Assembly: GCF_020520425.1 (NCBI RefSeq)
Contig: NC_079491.1
Span: forward strand, 32,851,449-32,915,448
Source of the DNA: Spinacia oleracea
Lineage: Eukaryota > Streptophyta > Magnoliopsida > Caryophyllales > Amaranthaceae
Length of the DNA: 64,000 nucleotides
Direction of reading: 5' to 3'
The notes beneath the pieces are model-generated. The model did not search any database, was not told where the DNA came from, and worked only from the letters and a program-made list of their open reading frames with translations. Shown here piece by piece: positions 1-10,117 of this stretch. The first letter of the stretch is position 1, and every line of letters starts with the position of its first letter. A program made the translations under genes and the position numbers.

Positions 1-94
1 GATGAACATTTATGAACTACAGAACGTTAAAGTTTTTTTCTGCAATGATAAGTAGATATTGATTGGTTAATCACCGAAGAAAAATTCGGCACCA

Positions 95-300
95 ATGTAG
101 TACCTCCAGAGATAAAATCTGGAGCCAGATTCCGACCTCCGGATATATTACCCGGCGGTTTTTCTAGGCCTCCGGATGATTTAGCCGGCAGTCGTTGGCA
201 ACCTCCGGATGATTTAGCCGACAATGCTTGAACCTCCGGATGATTTAGTCCACATCGCTTGATAATCGGCACCTCTCTTCAACCTCCGGAAAACAAATCT
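95..300. repeat. TCCGGA-centred degenerate minisatellite
   Basis: The motif CCTCCGGATGATTTAGCC and shorter variants (ACCTCCGGA, CCTCCGGAAAAC) recur about every 30 bases. Each copy is centred on the palindrome TCCGGA. A minus-strand reading frame of 81 codons crosses it, but its protein is only the repeat translated (SGG... units), so I do not call a gene. It resembles the palindrome arrays of the LTR elements elsewhere in the window and may be the remains of such an LTR. Confidence 0.6.
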
Positions 301-663
301 GACACCCTAAATCAACCGTCGGCTAAATTTAGGCAAAAAACTGGTTTGACCACCGGGAATTTCCTAATATTTGTTGAATTTTAGCACTTGTTTTAATCTT
401 CTTTTATTGTAATTGTGCTAGGTTTATGTTTATTAATGTTTATTATTGATACATTTGATATAGCATCTGTTTTACCCATCTTCAACTTAAGTGAAATTAG
501 AGAAACAAGAAGAAGGGTGCAAGGCGGAACGATATAAAAGGGTATTTTTATCTTGTAATTATTTTTAAGTTATTAAATGATTTTGCATCTAGGGATTTTT
601 GTACTGCATTTAGTACATGTGTTTTACTCTTATCAAATGCACCTTGCGTTCTGATTGCACCAA
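301..663. other. AT-rich intergenic stretch
   Basis: No open frame with coding character and no clear repeat is visible here. The following MITE begins at its right edge. Confidence 0.5.
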
Positions 664-968
664 GACTCCGTTTGGTATGGCGTAAAACGTTTTCATGAAA
701 AACGATTTTCCCCTTTTCAATCATTTTACATTGTTTGGTTGGGTAAGGGATGGAAACCCCTTTTCCATTTGAAAGGGAGGAAAACCACTTTTCCTTCTTT
801 CCTCCTTACCTCCCTTTCCTTTCCCTCAATCTTCACCATCTTCTCTCATTTTCCTTTAAGGTACTAAACAAAGGAAAACTAGTTTGGAATTGTGTTTTCC
901 CTTGGAAATGTTTTTCATGAAAAACCATTTTACAATGAAAACGTTTTACGCTCTATCAAACGGAGCCC
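664..968. mobile_element. MITE with about 35-bp terminal inverted repeats
   Basis: The left end reads GACTCCGTTTGGTATGGCG and continues with a GTAAAACGTTTTCATG-type block. The right end is its inverted copy (CATGAAAAACC... to CGCTCTATCAAACGGAGCC). The element is about 305 bp with no coding capacity, so it is a non-autonomous DNA transposon. No clean target duplication was found, so the superfamily is uncertain. A 70-codon plus-strand frame inside it is not considered a gene. Confidence 0.7.
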
Positions 969-1729
969 AAACCCTTATTGTCTTGCATACCCCTTGTAAA
1001 ATACCTCCACTTCCTCCCACCTCTTAAACACCATACCCACCTGCGGTGCTTCACCATGAACTTTAATTACTTCATTGCTTCCAACAACTCCACTTTGCAT
1101 CGGAGACATACAATTGGATCCATTAAAAATCTATTTCCTTCCCAGGGGACTGATAAATCTCTATTTCATCCAAACCATATATGTCCATGTCTGACAGCAT
1201 ACAATTATTGCTAGCCCTATCCATCTGACATGAACAAACACTCTCAATCATAACCATTAACCACCACATAACATCTAGAAATTCATTAAATCACAACCAC
1301 CGCATAACACTCAAATCTGCTCACTACAACTACATTATTTCATTTAATTAAGATATTCTACTAATTTCACAAGCTATTTTTTTCCCAATAAAGTTGTCAT
1401 TTAAAAAATGAATTCTATATTAAACGAGTGAAAAAGAAACTCGCAAATGATATAGCTAAAATCATTAAAGAGATGAAAAAAGGGAACACTAAAATCAATA
1501 AATAGTTAAATGGTGGAAAATGGTGCTTCATGGATAATGATTACTTGGAACATATGCTTGATTGCACTTATGTCATTAGTAGTTTAGTGATTGTAATGTG
1601 TATATTTTTTATTAAAGCATTTGCATCAAAACAAGCTGTAAACCCAAATTTCAAGTCTGCAAAATAAAAGAATCAAAATACGTTAACAAAATATATTTTA
1701 TTAATTTTTGAAGTTTCTGGGCACAATCT
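969..1729. other. Gene-free AT-rich intergenic region
   Basis: Only short spurious frames are present. Nothing else is recognisable. Confidence 0.5.
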
Positions 1730-1785
1730 CTAATATTTGCTCCTCTGATTTGATCTCCACTTTGAATTGAATTTGACTTGGTTCA

Positions 1786-2041
1786 CGAACTGATTTGGTT
1801 TGTACTTGAATGAGGGTCTTCGGGGTTGATCTGGTTCAAGAATGTTGATGTTGAAATAGAACGGCACGACAGATTTGTATGCTTGTTGTTCTTCTTCCAC
1901 GGGATTACTTGATGTTGATTTGGTGTTGCTCACGAACCGGTTTGATCTTCTTGAATAAGGGCCCCCGGCTTGATCTCGTCCAATATTGATGTTCTAGAAC
2001 GGAACGACACGTCGATTTGAATGCATGTTGTTCTTCTTCTA
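1786..2041. repeat. Diverged tandem duplication, unit about 145 bp
   Basis: The block that starts CACGAACTGATTTGG near 1786 and ends with a TTGTTCTTCTTC run recurs, diverged, from about 1931 (CACGAACCGG) to 2041. Both copies carry a GATGTT plus GAACG-CACGAC core. A 67-codon minus-strand frame overlaps the first copy but lacks recognisable domains. This could be part of an old LTR, since a CTATTTATAGGAG box lies just downstream, but no second LTR is visible. Confidence 0.5.
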
Positions 2042-2393
2042 GGGAGAGATTTTTATATGACTTGATTGACAGAGAATATTTGAGAGTTTAGGTTTTGCCG
2101 TCTATTTCTCCTCCTCCTTCAAGTGAGGCAGGGAACTCCTATTTATAGGAGTGGGTTGAACTTTTAGGGTTTTATGTGCTTTGGGCTTCTTGAATTGGGT
2201 TATATAGTCATGACCCGGTTATAACAGTTTAACCTATTTTGTCATGTTTAACCATTAAAAATATTCGAGTTTGATTAAAATAACTAAAATGAGCTAAATT
2301 AATTTATGCACCCAAATTATTAATTTTAATGACTTTCAAATAATTATTGAGTCAATACTTTGACTTTTGACCCAAATAATATTCAATGTGGCA
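2042..2393. other. AT-rich gap before MULE-1
   Basis: No gene or repeat is recognised here. It ends at the 9-bp target duplication of the MULE. Confidence 0.5.
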
Positions 2394-2402
2394 TATTATT
2401 AT
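2394..2402. repeat. Left 9-bp target-site duplication of MULE-1
   Basis: TATTATTAT lies directly outside the left inverted repeat. The same nine bases follow the right inverted repeat at 7477-7485. Nine base pairs is the usual Mutator-superfamily duplication length. Confidence 0.85.
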
Positions 2403-2516
2403 CGGATTTTTCATGAAATACCCCTGAGTTTTCACGAAATTCACCAAATGCCCCTCGACTTTCAGAAATTCACCAAATGCCCCTCACTCTCACTAAAATA
2501 CCCAAACTACCCTTAC
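2403..2516 (+). repeat. Left terminal inverted repeat of MULE-1
   Basis: The 114 bases from CGGATTTTTCATG to CTACCCTTAC match the inverted right end without a mismatch by eye. Similarity then continues in diverged form to about 2550 (two GCCGTTAG blocks). The repeat contains two spaced copies of CACCAAATGCCCCT, and more copies follow to about 2640. Confidence 0.9.
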
Positions 2517-2706
2517 TACTAACGCGCCGTTAGTCCGCCGTTAGCCTACTTTATAATTCACCAAATGCCCCTATATTTTAATTGAATTCACCAAATACCC
2601 CTAAATATAAACTTAATTCTTCAAATACCCAAGACTGAAAAATAGCTATTTAAAGTCCAACGGCTAGTTTTGGGATTTGAAAAGTAGTCGTTGCTTGTTG
2701 TTTTGT

Positions 2707-2714
2707 TATAAATA
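2707..2714 (+). promoter_or_regulatory. Putative TATA box of the MULE-1 GRF gene
   Basis: TATAAATA lies about 50 bp before the ATG. In the second MULE a TATAAGTA at 30315 precedes the homologous gene. In both elements a CCAACGGCTAGTTTT block lies a little further upstream. Conservation in two otherwise diverged elements supports a real promoter. Confidence 0.55.
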
Positions 2715-2757
2715 AGGCTGGTCTGAGTGTTTGTTGTAGTTTCATCCCATTTTAGTC

Positions 2758-3123
2758 ATGAGTTTTCAATCAAAATCTTCATCCACACACAATGAGTCCA
2801 CATATATTAGAGTTCCTAACCAATTTTGTTATTGTGGGAGGAAATTTGCAATCCGGAGCTCCGATACGACACTCAACCCACAAAGGCTATACTACAAGTG
2901 CGATCCATGCAACATTCTTAGATGGTGTAAGGGTAGAGTTGAGCAAGAAAACAGGGGAAACATTGATGAAGGAGAAAGTGTTGAAAATCGGGGGAAAAGT
3001 AAGATGCAAGAAGAATTGAAGCAAATGAAGAAGAAGCTTAAACAACAACAGAAAGTAGTGAATCTTGTAATTCAAATGGGAATATTGATGTTTGTAATCT
3101 TACTTTTTGTAATAATGAAGTGA
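2758..3123 (+). CDS. GRF-type zinc-finger protein carried by MULE-1 (121 aa)
   Basis: This single-exon ORF encodes a Ser/Thr-rich start, then a compact cysteine module (CYCGRKFAIRSSDTTLNP... followed by LYYKCDPC and RWCKG, roughly residues 23-60) that fits the GRF zinc finger. A Lys/Glu/Gln-rich segment likely to form a coiled coil spans about 75-100, and a hydrophobic C-terminal tail (VIQMGILMFVILLFVI) may be a membrane anchor. GRF fingers in other proteins bind nucleic acid; the function here is unknown. It lies inside the transposon, ends 180 bp from the convergent transposase, and has a homologue at the same place in the second MULE, so it belongs to the element and was probably not captured. 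It sits where mudrB sits in MuDR, but I see no mudrB similarity. The start is the first ATG after the TATA box. Confidence 0.75.
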   Translation: MSFQSKSSSTHNESTYIRVPNQFCYCGRKFAIRSSDTTLNPQRLYYKCDPCNILRWCKGRVEQENRGNIDEGESVENRGKSKMQEELKQMKKKLKQQQKVVNLVIQMGILMFVILLFVIMK

Positions 3124-3303
3124 AACAATCTAAGAACAACTACTTGTTTTTGCATAATTACATATGCACAAAAAACCCACATTTGGGAAGCATTCCTGTT
3201 TTAGCTTACTTTACAAAAAATATGTGCATCATTTACATGTGCTGTTGTTTTCTATGTTAATCCAAATCAAAAAGTCATTCTACCCCCCAAAATTCACACT
3301 GCC

Positions 3304-6300
3304 TCATGCTTGCTTTGACCTTTTCCCCTTGGGTGGTGCCTTGGATGTACTTGCACCATCAGATGATGCCTTCCTCTTCTTTGTAGGAGCTCTCTGCTTT
3401 GGTGGAGCCTTGGAACTTCCAGCACCATTCTTACAAGTCCTTGCATTGTGGCCCATTTCCTTGCACTTTCCACACTTGACTGAGCTATGCCTCTTCCTCT
3501 TCTTAGCTTCCATGGCATTCCTCTTTCTCTGTTTAGGGGGTCTTCCAGCACTCCTCTTGATCCCAGGGGGATTAATGGTGGGAAGGGAGTACTCTGGCCA
3601 TTGACTGGGGTCAGGCATTGGGTGCATATGCTCTGCATATGTCTGCTTATAGGCAGCACCCTTGAAATAGCCAGACACAAAATCTTCAGGGCTAAGTCTT
3701 TGGTTGTAAATCACCCTCAAACCATGTTTGCAAGGGATTCCAGAGACCTGCCATACCCCACATCCACATCTCCTGGTGTCAATCCTCACTGGGAAGTGCA
3801 CATTTCCATCCCTCACCTCATACTCCCCACCTCCACAAGGAGTAGAGTAGCAAAACCTGGACTCTGCACCTCTGAGCTCAAGTTCCTGTCTGGCATACTC
3901 GGTTAATTGGTGAGGTTCCATGTTGACAGCTTTGTCAAATCTGACCCCAATTCTCTGCATAGCCCATTGTCTTATTGCTGTAAATCAAATAGGAAACAAC
4001 CAGGGAATCATAAGATGCAGAGACCATGTAATAAAAACACAGAATAAGGAGAGTAGAATAGAAACAGAGGCATTACCTTCAAACAGGGTCAAAACTGGTA
4101 AATCTCTGTAAGGCTTGGTCAGAGCATTGAATGATTCCACAAAGTTAGTTGTGTTATGATCACAACAAACTTCTGGGTCAAACTGATGTCTGGACCACTG
4201 CTCAGTATATGTGTCCAAGTACTTTGTTGCATTGGGATCAAAGTCAGCGATCTTCTCTATTGCCTTGTTGAAAACATAGGGGTTGAAGGCATTTGCAGCT
4301 ATCCAGAATAACTTGTGGAAAAGTTCTCCACTCCAACCACCATTTTTGCAATTCATGTATAGATGTTGACTGCAACACCTTCTGGTGGCCCTTGGGAAGT
4401 TCTCATGCACAGCTAAATCCACCCCCTAATCAGTGAATGAAACAACAAAGTCAGTCAGTGAATTAAAAGGGTATTTGATGAAATTAACATGCTAATTATA
4501 GGGGTATTTGGTGAAAATAAATTTTGGTATGAGGGTATTTGGTGAAATTAATTTATGTTATGAGGGTATTTGGTGAAATTTAAATATGCAAGAGGGTATT
4601 TGGTGAAATAACTTACCCTCATTCTGTCACTGATGAAGGTCCAGTCATCCCTGTTGCATCCTTCTTGCTGAAACACTGCCCTTAGGTTCCTCATGAAGTA
4701 GTTCCAGCTCTCTTGACTTTCAGTGTCCACCACTCCATAAGCTAGCAGGAAAATCTCATTGTTTCCATCAATCCCCAAAGCAGCCAGAAGAATTCCCTTG
4801 AAATACCCACTTAGGTGAGAGCCATCAATTCCAATAATGGGCCTACACCCATTCAGAAATCCCCTGAACTGTGCAGCAAATGAGAAAAAACAGGCCTTGA
4901 ACTTTGGTTGCACATCCCCAGAAACACTATGCCATGTGACCAGTGCATAACTCCCAGGGTTAGTCTCCTTGATCATCTCTGCATACCTAGGTAGGAGTGC
5001 ATATGACTCACTAAAACTACCATGGATGATCTCCTTAGCCACTGCTTTCACCTTATAGAATAGCCTTAGCTTCACCTCAATCTGGAACCTCTCCTGAGCA
5101 TACCTCTGCAGTGTGACCACTGGTATTTCTAAGTTTGCCTCAATGTCTGGCAACAACTTCCTCACCAACCAATTGGTGGTCACTATTGGGTTGACCTCAA
5201 GCCTACCACACAGTTTGTGCTCCCCACTCATACACTTTATTGCCCAACTGAACTTGTCTACCATCTTTGAGGCATGAATTCTCCAATCACAGCCCTCAAT
5301 TGCACAAACAGCAGTGTATCTCAGGTTGTCTGACTTCTCCACACTCAAGCCAAACCCCTCCTGAATGCAGTAGTCCATAAGGACATTCATAAAGGACTCC
5401 CTATCTTTAAATATTAGCCAGGGCTCTAGCCTAATAGAACCATATGGTTGCTCAACATAAACCTTCCCATTTTTGTAATTCCTGTCCATCCTAGCACTAC
5501 CATCAAGACAATCCTCAAATGTTTTCTCAGGGATATCATCCTGCAAGTCCTCTAACCCTTCCTCAGCAATAATGAAATCCCCTATGTCCTCCTCATCCTC
5601 ACTGTCATCATCACTCACCTCCCCCTCATAATCATCATCCTCACTGTCCTCATCATCCTCATTATCAGATAACACAGCAACACCCTTGCCTTTACATGCC
5701 CTTCCAGCACCTCTCTTAACCTTACTAGCATTGGTTTTAGCAACATATGTTCCCAGTTTTACCAGTGTTGGTTTTCCCACCCTAAACCCCTTAGGTCTAG
5801 CTCTCCCTGTCTTTTTTGGTTTGGATGGAACACTAGGTTCAGGTATGTTTGCCTGTGGTTCAGTTGGTGCAGCATTTTCAGTTTGTGTTTGTTGAGGAGG
5901 GGGTGAAGGTGTGTGTTGTGTTGACTGAGGAGGGGGTGAAGGTGTTTGTTGTGTTGACTGAGGAGGGGGTGAAGGTGTGTGTTGTCTTGACTGAGGAGGG
6001 GGTGGAGGTGTTTGTTGTCTTGACTCAGGAGGGGGTGGAGGTGTTTGTTGTCTTGACTCATGAGGGGGTGGAGGTGTTTGTGTTGTTGATTCTGGGGTGG
6101 TGGTGGTTTTAGTTGGTTTTGGGGGGGCATTTTTTGGTGTCTTCTTCTTTTTAGGAGTCAATTTCTTCCTAGGTTTAGACTTTGTAGGTTTCTTTGGAGG
6201 GGGGGGGAGTCTTGTGTTTGTGGTTGTGGTTGAGATTGGCCAGGAAACACCTCATCAGCATCTTCTGTGGTAATAACCCTCACATACTCAACCCCATCAT

Positions 6301-6787
6301 TCTCAACATCCACCACTGGGACCTCCATAGCCACTGTATACTTCTTTTGTTCCTCAAGTTCCAACCTAACCCTCTCCTTTTCCTCTTCTTTCCTCCTCTG
6401 TTCTTCAGCCTCTCTTTGCATCCTCAAGAGCTCTTCCTGTCTCTCCCTTAACTTTTTTTCCAACTCCTTCCTTTGCATATCAAGTAGAGCTACAGCAGAC
6501 CTAAAAGCTAGCCCTGGAGAATCTGAATCCTCTATCCACAATTCTACTGTGTCCTTGCCCATATTCCACCCCCACATTCTAATCATAACACTATCATCAA
6601 CCAATTCTACCCTCCCAGTGGGTGAGTCAGTGTACAACCTAAACTTCTCAGGCAAAAACACATTTTGCTTCCTTGACTCCTCAAAAATATCCAGAAATAT
6701 ATCAATCAATTGACACTTATCAGTGTCCAACACCCTCACATCAAAGTCATGACTTTTATAATGAAGCAACAACCAGGTAGCAGACAT
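3304..6787 (-). CDS. MULE-1 transposase (MuDR-type), three coding exons, one frameshift
   Basis: Exons by splice sites are 6787-4617, 4425-4077 and 3977-3304; phases agree (ISDRMR/GVDLAV and LFE/AIRQW). A 5'-UTR intron (6999-6789) precedes the ATG. Domain order: N-terminal PB1-like region, charged coiled coil, Pro/Gln/Ser repeats (TPPPPPESRQQ type), acidic tract, plant MuDR DNA-binding domain with CDWRIHASKM, MULE catalytic domain (GIDGSHLSGYFKG gives the first Asp, FISDRM the second, NFVESFN the probable Glu), SWIM zinc finger (CGC...CKH), and a CCHC knuckle (CGKCKEMGHNARTC). It would cut and join the element ends. The frame breaks at a run of nine G (6199-6207): the N-terminal 209-codon frame ends at 6158 and the rest continues in another frame, as if one base of the run is missing. 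The homologue at 32209-34416 is continuous there. Confidence 0.88.
4468..4610 (+). repeat. TIR-motif array inside transposase intron 1
   Basis: Five copies of GGGTATTTGGTGAA (the first reads TGATGAA) lie in the 191-bp intron between coding exons 1 and 2. The motif is almost the same as the GGGGCATTTGGTGAA units of the MULE-1 ends. It could be a transposase or silencing-factor binding array, or simply a spread of the subterminal repeat. The matching intron of the second MULE does not have it. Confidence 0.7.
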
Positions 6788-7362
6788 CCTACCACAAGCA
6801 AATCATCAAGAAAAAAACTTAAATTTTGATCAAAAAATTGACATGCATAACATCATACAACTAATTCCTACTTATTTTCATCAAAACACAAACATAAAAC
6901 TCATCTCCAACATCAAATTGTCAGAAACCCTAAACCCTAAAATTGCGCAACAGAACTTTGAAAAATCGAAAAAAATGAGGTGCGATTGTGAATACATACC
7001 TTAAACGATGCGCGAGTTTACTACGAACACGAAATTCAGAATTGGACTTGCACCTCTTCAACTTCCTACTGCAATTCGCAAAACCCCCTTTCTAAGAAAT
7101 CAGTTGGGGTTGAAAACCCAGGACACAACTTCAGCAACACAACGCGCAGCAAAATTTTGAAGCTTTTTCAGTGATTGATGATGCAGTTATGGTGGTTGAA
7201 GGTTGAAGAACAGGGGAGAGAGAGAGGGGCAGTTTGAGAATCGGGTTTTTTTTTTGAACTGTAATGAAGAAGGGAGTGGGGTTAGAGGGGTAATGGCGCC
7301 CAAAAGACAAATAAGGGCAAAACAGTAAAGTGCAGCTAACGGCGACTTAACGTCCGTTAAGT

Positions 7363-7476
7363 GTAAGGGTAGTTTGGGTATTTTAGTGAGAGTGAGGGGC
7401 ATTTGGTGAATTTCTGAAAGTCGAGGGGCATTTGGTGAATTTCGTGAAAACTCAGGGGTATTTCATGAAAAATCCG
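7363..7476 (-). repeat. Right terminal inverted repeat of MULE-1
   Basis: This is the inverted copy of 2403-2516. It carries the likely promoter region of the transposase, whose 5' UTR and UTR intron lie between here and the ATG at 6787. Confidence 0.9.
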
Positions 7477-7485
7477 TATTATTAT
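7477..7485. repeat. Right 9-bp target-site duplication of MULE-1
   Basis: TATTATTAT repeats 2394-2402 exactly. Confidence 0.85.
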
Positions 7486-7950
7486 TAACTACGCGCCTAC
7501 ACAAACATCACATCTTTATATTGCTGACAGATAATAGCTATAGTAACTATAAGCTTTTGCGGTCCAACTATAACTAAAAACTTGCATAAAAGCTCTAAAG
7601 ACTAGTACAACTACATACTCTCTACATGTTTTATTACTTCGTAATTTCGTATATTAAATTATTCAACCACACAATCTCCGAACTCCAAATCCTTCTGCTA
7701 TTTCCAACTTAGTTTGCTTCCAAGCACAGTTGCACTCGGACAAAACAAAATTGTTTTGGGTAACTAATGGGCTTCTTTATGATTACTCTACTTTAGGACA
7801 ATATAGTGTATGTGTATGTACGAAGTAGTAACTTCATGGCTTAAGCGCAGGACCTCAAATTCTAATTTAATATACTTGCTCATGAGCTCAGCCCCCTACA
7901 CCAATGCGCACATACACACGCAAAGTAAAATTGCCATCATCATCTCAATT
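7486..7950. other. AT-rich intergenic region
   Basis: No gene, terminal repeat or coding similarity was recognised. Confidence 0.5.
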
Positions 7951-8318
7951 TGTGAATATAATGATACGGCTCACCCTAATACGGGTGTTTGTGACTCATA
8001 TATATATATATAATAATATCGTATAATAGTAAAATTACGAGTATATCTTTAATATCCTCTATTACACCCCCTCAATCTGTGCAGGGGGACCACATGCAAA
8101 TTGGACCTTAAAAACTCAAAATGCTGACCTGGCAAACCGTTCTTAAAAATGTCAGCGATTTGTAACTTAGTAGAGACATAACGTACAACTAAATCGCCAT
8201 GAGAAACACGTTCCCAAACGAAATGATAATCTATTTTGATATGTTTGCTACGATCATGTTGAACCGGATTTACAACAAGATATGATGCATAAACATTATC
8301 ACAAAAGAGCTTCACGGG
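7951..8318 (-). mobile_element. Truncated Ty1-copia 3' end (LTR plus RNase H fragment)
   Basis: A 116-bp LTR (7951-8066, TGTGAATATAATG to CTCTATTACA) is followed by a polypurine tract on the minus strand (GATTGAGGGGG) and then the C-terminus of a copia RNase H. It is a second copy of the family at 20136-35220. Similarity stops abruptly near 8318, where the rest of the element is missing. Confidence 0.85.
8067..8318 (-). pseudogene. Copia RNase H C-terminal fragment
   Basis: The frame shows the conserved copia tail: KLFCDN, a NPVQHDRSKHIKIDYHF block, RYVSTKLQIADIFKNGL and FEFLRSNLHV. These are the RNase H core end and the primer-grip-like helix found at the C-terminus of Ty1-copia polyproteins. 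It lacks everything upstream. The homologous part in the nested element is at 20246-20569. Confidence 0.85.
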
Positions 8319-8595
8319 TGTGTGTTTTGGACGAATTCTACCTAGGGTTGAACTCGTCGAGGGGAGGTGCTAACGATCTGAACAAGCGAGATACACTAAG
8401 ATGGCAAGAAGCAAGTTGAGAGAATGAGAGTAGCATATTATTGAGCACAACGAGCCTTACAATGATCAATTTATACATCATTACCTAACTTGTAACGTAA
8501 AACAATGATTAATACAAATGTATTGACCCGGCTCCATGATTTAAGCCATGCCATTCCATCCTGTAACCGTCGTCGCCTTTTAGCCATTTGCTTTG
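8319..8595. other. Unassigned sequence between copia relic and gypsy-type LTR
   Basis: No coding frame or known terminus is visible. It may hold a piece of another LTR, but I cannot support this. Confidence 0.4.
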
Positions 8596-10050
8596 TGATG
8601 AATCATATTTGTATAGGGTATTTTAGGCACATTTAGGTTGCATTATTAGGCATTTATATCATTTTAGTTGCATTTAGGGTCACATTTGCATAAGTTATCG
8701 TTGTCGTACTCTATTACGCCCCGTTTGTGTTTTCTTTGACGTTAAAGGTGATTTTACGGTTATTTGGATGCTTTCGGAGTGTTATGAGTTGATTTGGATA
8801 ATGAACGGATGGGATGGTGACTCGAGGATCATTACATGTCTCTAGGGATAATTTTGAGTCAACAACGAAGCTAAACGCTATTTTTCTAAGCATAAAAACG
8901 GACAAGCGTTTACTCTTTTGATGTTATCTCAAGTTCTACATGTCAGAATGAGATGATTTTGATTGGGCTAGAAAGTAGGTTTCAAGAGCTTTCCAACGAT
9001 AGGTCACACGTCCCTATAGGCATTGTAGAACAAGAGTTATGGCATAAACGAGGTGGCTCGACTATCCAATTCGCCCGCAGCCCAAAACGATGGCCCGATT
9101 CCACTCCTTGGGCGCGAAAACCAGCGACGGACCAGTGGGCCCGCTGGTTTCTACGCCCAAGTGATTTCCGCGCGTTCTTTCGTCTTCGTGATTGTCCAAT
9201 TAAATCATAGCATATGTAATTGTTATTTTTTCCTATTTTGTTTAGAATTTAGGAAGCATATAAATACTCCAAGGGAATGCTTTTATCCCTTATGCTTTAT
9301 TTTCTTAATGTTTTTTTTAATTCCCTGAGAATTCTATTTCACGTTCCTTTTCTCTCTTTTCTTTTTCATGAACCCTAGATTTTCTTCATACTCCATTAAT
9401 GTAACTCTTTGAGGTATTATTGATTTTTCTCTTTGTTTTATTTATCGCTTTTAATTATGTTTGCATTCCTAGACTTAAGTTTCATATTATTTCATGATTG
9501 AATAGTTTGCTTTCTAGGGTTTGGGAATCCATGTTTATATTGAGTCCTTACTATTATTGTTGATGGTTTGATTATTCGTTGATATTTCTAGTTGACTAGG
9601 TTTATATTGTTAATCTTTGCAATCTGATCAATTGTTTGATTAAATCATGCTAATAGGATTTAGAATCGAAAGATCGAATTTTAGAGGCTTACCTACAACT
9701 AGCATTTCTGATTATGTTAGCGATCGTACTGCATATGTTGAATTGAGAGTGTTAAGACCCGATCGTAGGATTAACTTATGCTCTAGATAATATTTGAATT
9801 GTTGATGATGTTTTGATTGATTCTGAACTATGAACATGGTTAACCGTTGCCCTAGATCTTTTAGTATATTTTTCTATTTCTTTTAGTTTAAACATTCAAT
9901 CCTAAATTTCGTGACATTGTTAGTTTCACCATACCTTGAAAGCTATATTTAAATAGCCATCTCTCTGTGGATTCGACCCTGCTTACCCTACTACATTGTT
10001 AGGAGGTTTCGTTATGATTTTATTTTTGACGGGTGTACGACAACCTATCA
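8596..10050 (+). repeat. 5' LTR of the outer gypsy-type element
   Basis: The right limit is firm: TATCA directly precedes the primer-binding site. The left limit is an estimate from a TGATGAATC that resembles the TGATATATG start of the neighbouring family. The LTR holds a GC-rich block near 9060-9170 with CCAGCG and CGCTGG words. It ends with a CTGTGGATTCGACCCTGC block like that of other plant gypsy LTRs. Confidence 0.6.
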
Positions 10051-10055
10051 AATTT

Positions 10056-10073
10056 TGGCGCCGTTGCCGGGGA
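10056..10073 (+). promoter_or_regulatory. Primer-binding site of the outer element
   Basis: TGGCGCCGTTGCCGGGGA starts five bases after the LTR end. From memory it matches the 3' end of plant tRNA-Asp, the primer often used by Athila-type gypsy elements. The same 18 bases occur in reverse at 15637-15654. Confidence 0.75.
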
Positions 10074-10112
10074 GACATTTTTATTTTTCTTTTTAGCTTT
10101 TATTTTTGGTGA

Positions 10113-10117
10113 GGCTA
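10113..10117. repeat. Left target duplication (GGCTA) of the 7.0-kb LTR element
   Basis: GGCTA precedes the TGACAGG terminus and is repeated at 17144-17148 after the TATCA terminus. Five bases is the usual LTR-retrotransposon duplication. Confidence 0.85.

Larger units (their letters stand above)
2403..7476. mobile_element. MULE-1, near-complete Mutator-like transposon
   Basis: This 5,074-bp element is bounded by long inverted repeats and by 9-bp direct repeats. It holds two genes read toward each other: a small GRF zinc-finger gene near the left end (+) and a large MULE transposase near the right end (-). The layout copies that of maize MuDR, where mudrA and mudrB converge. The identical terminal repeats and intact target duplication point to a recent insertion. 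The only damage I see is a one-base frameshift at the G run 6199-6207 of the transposase. Confidence 0.9.

Noticed and set aside
3164-3906. Plus-strand frames over the transposase C-terminus
   Set aside because: Shadow frames; the minus strand encodes the SWIM and CCHC motifs with consistent splice sites.
5686-6112. Open frames antisense to the MULE-1 transposase (VCVVLTEEGV repeats)
   Set aside because: They are the reverse reading of the Pro/Gln/Ser repeat region of the transposase.
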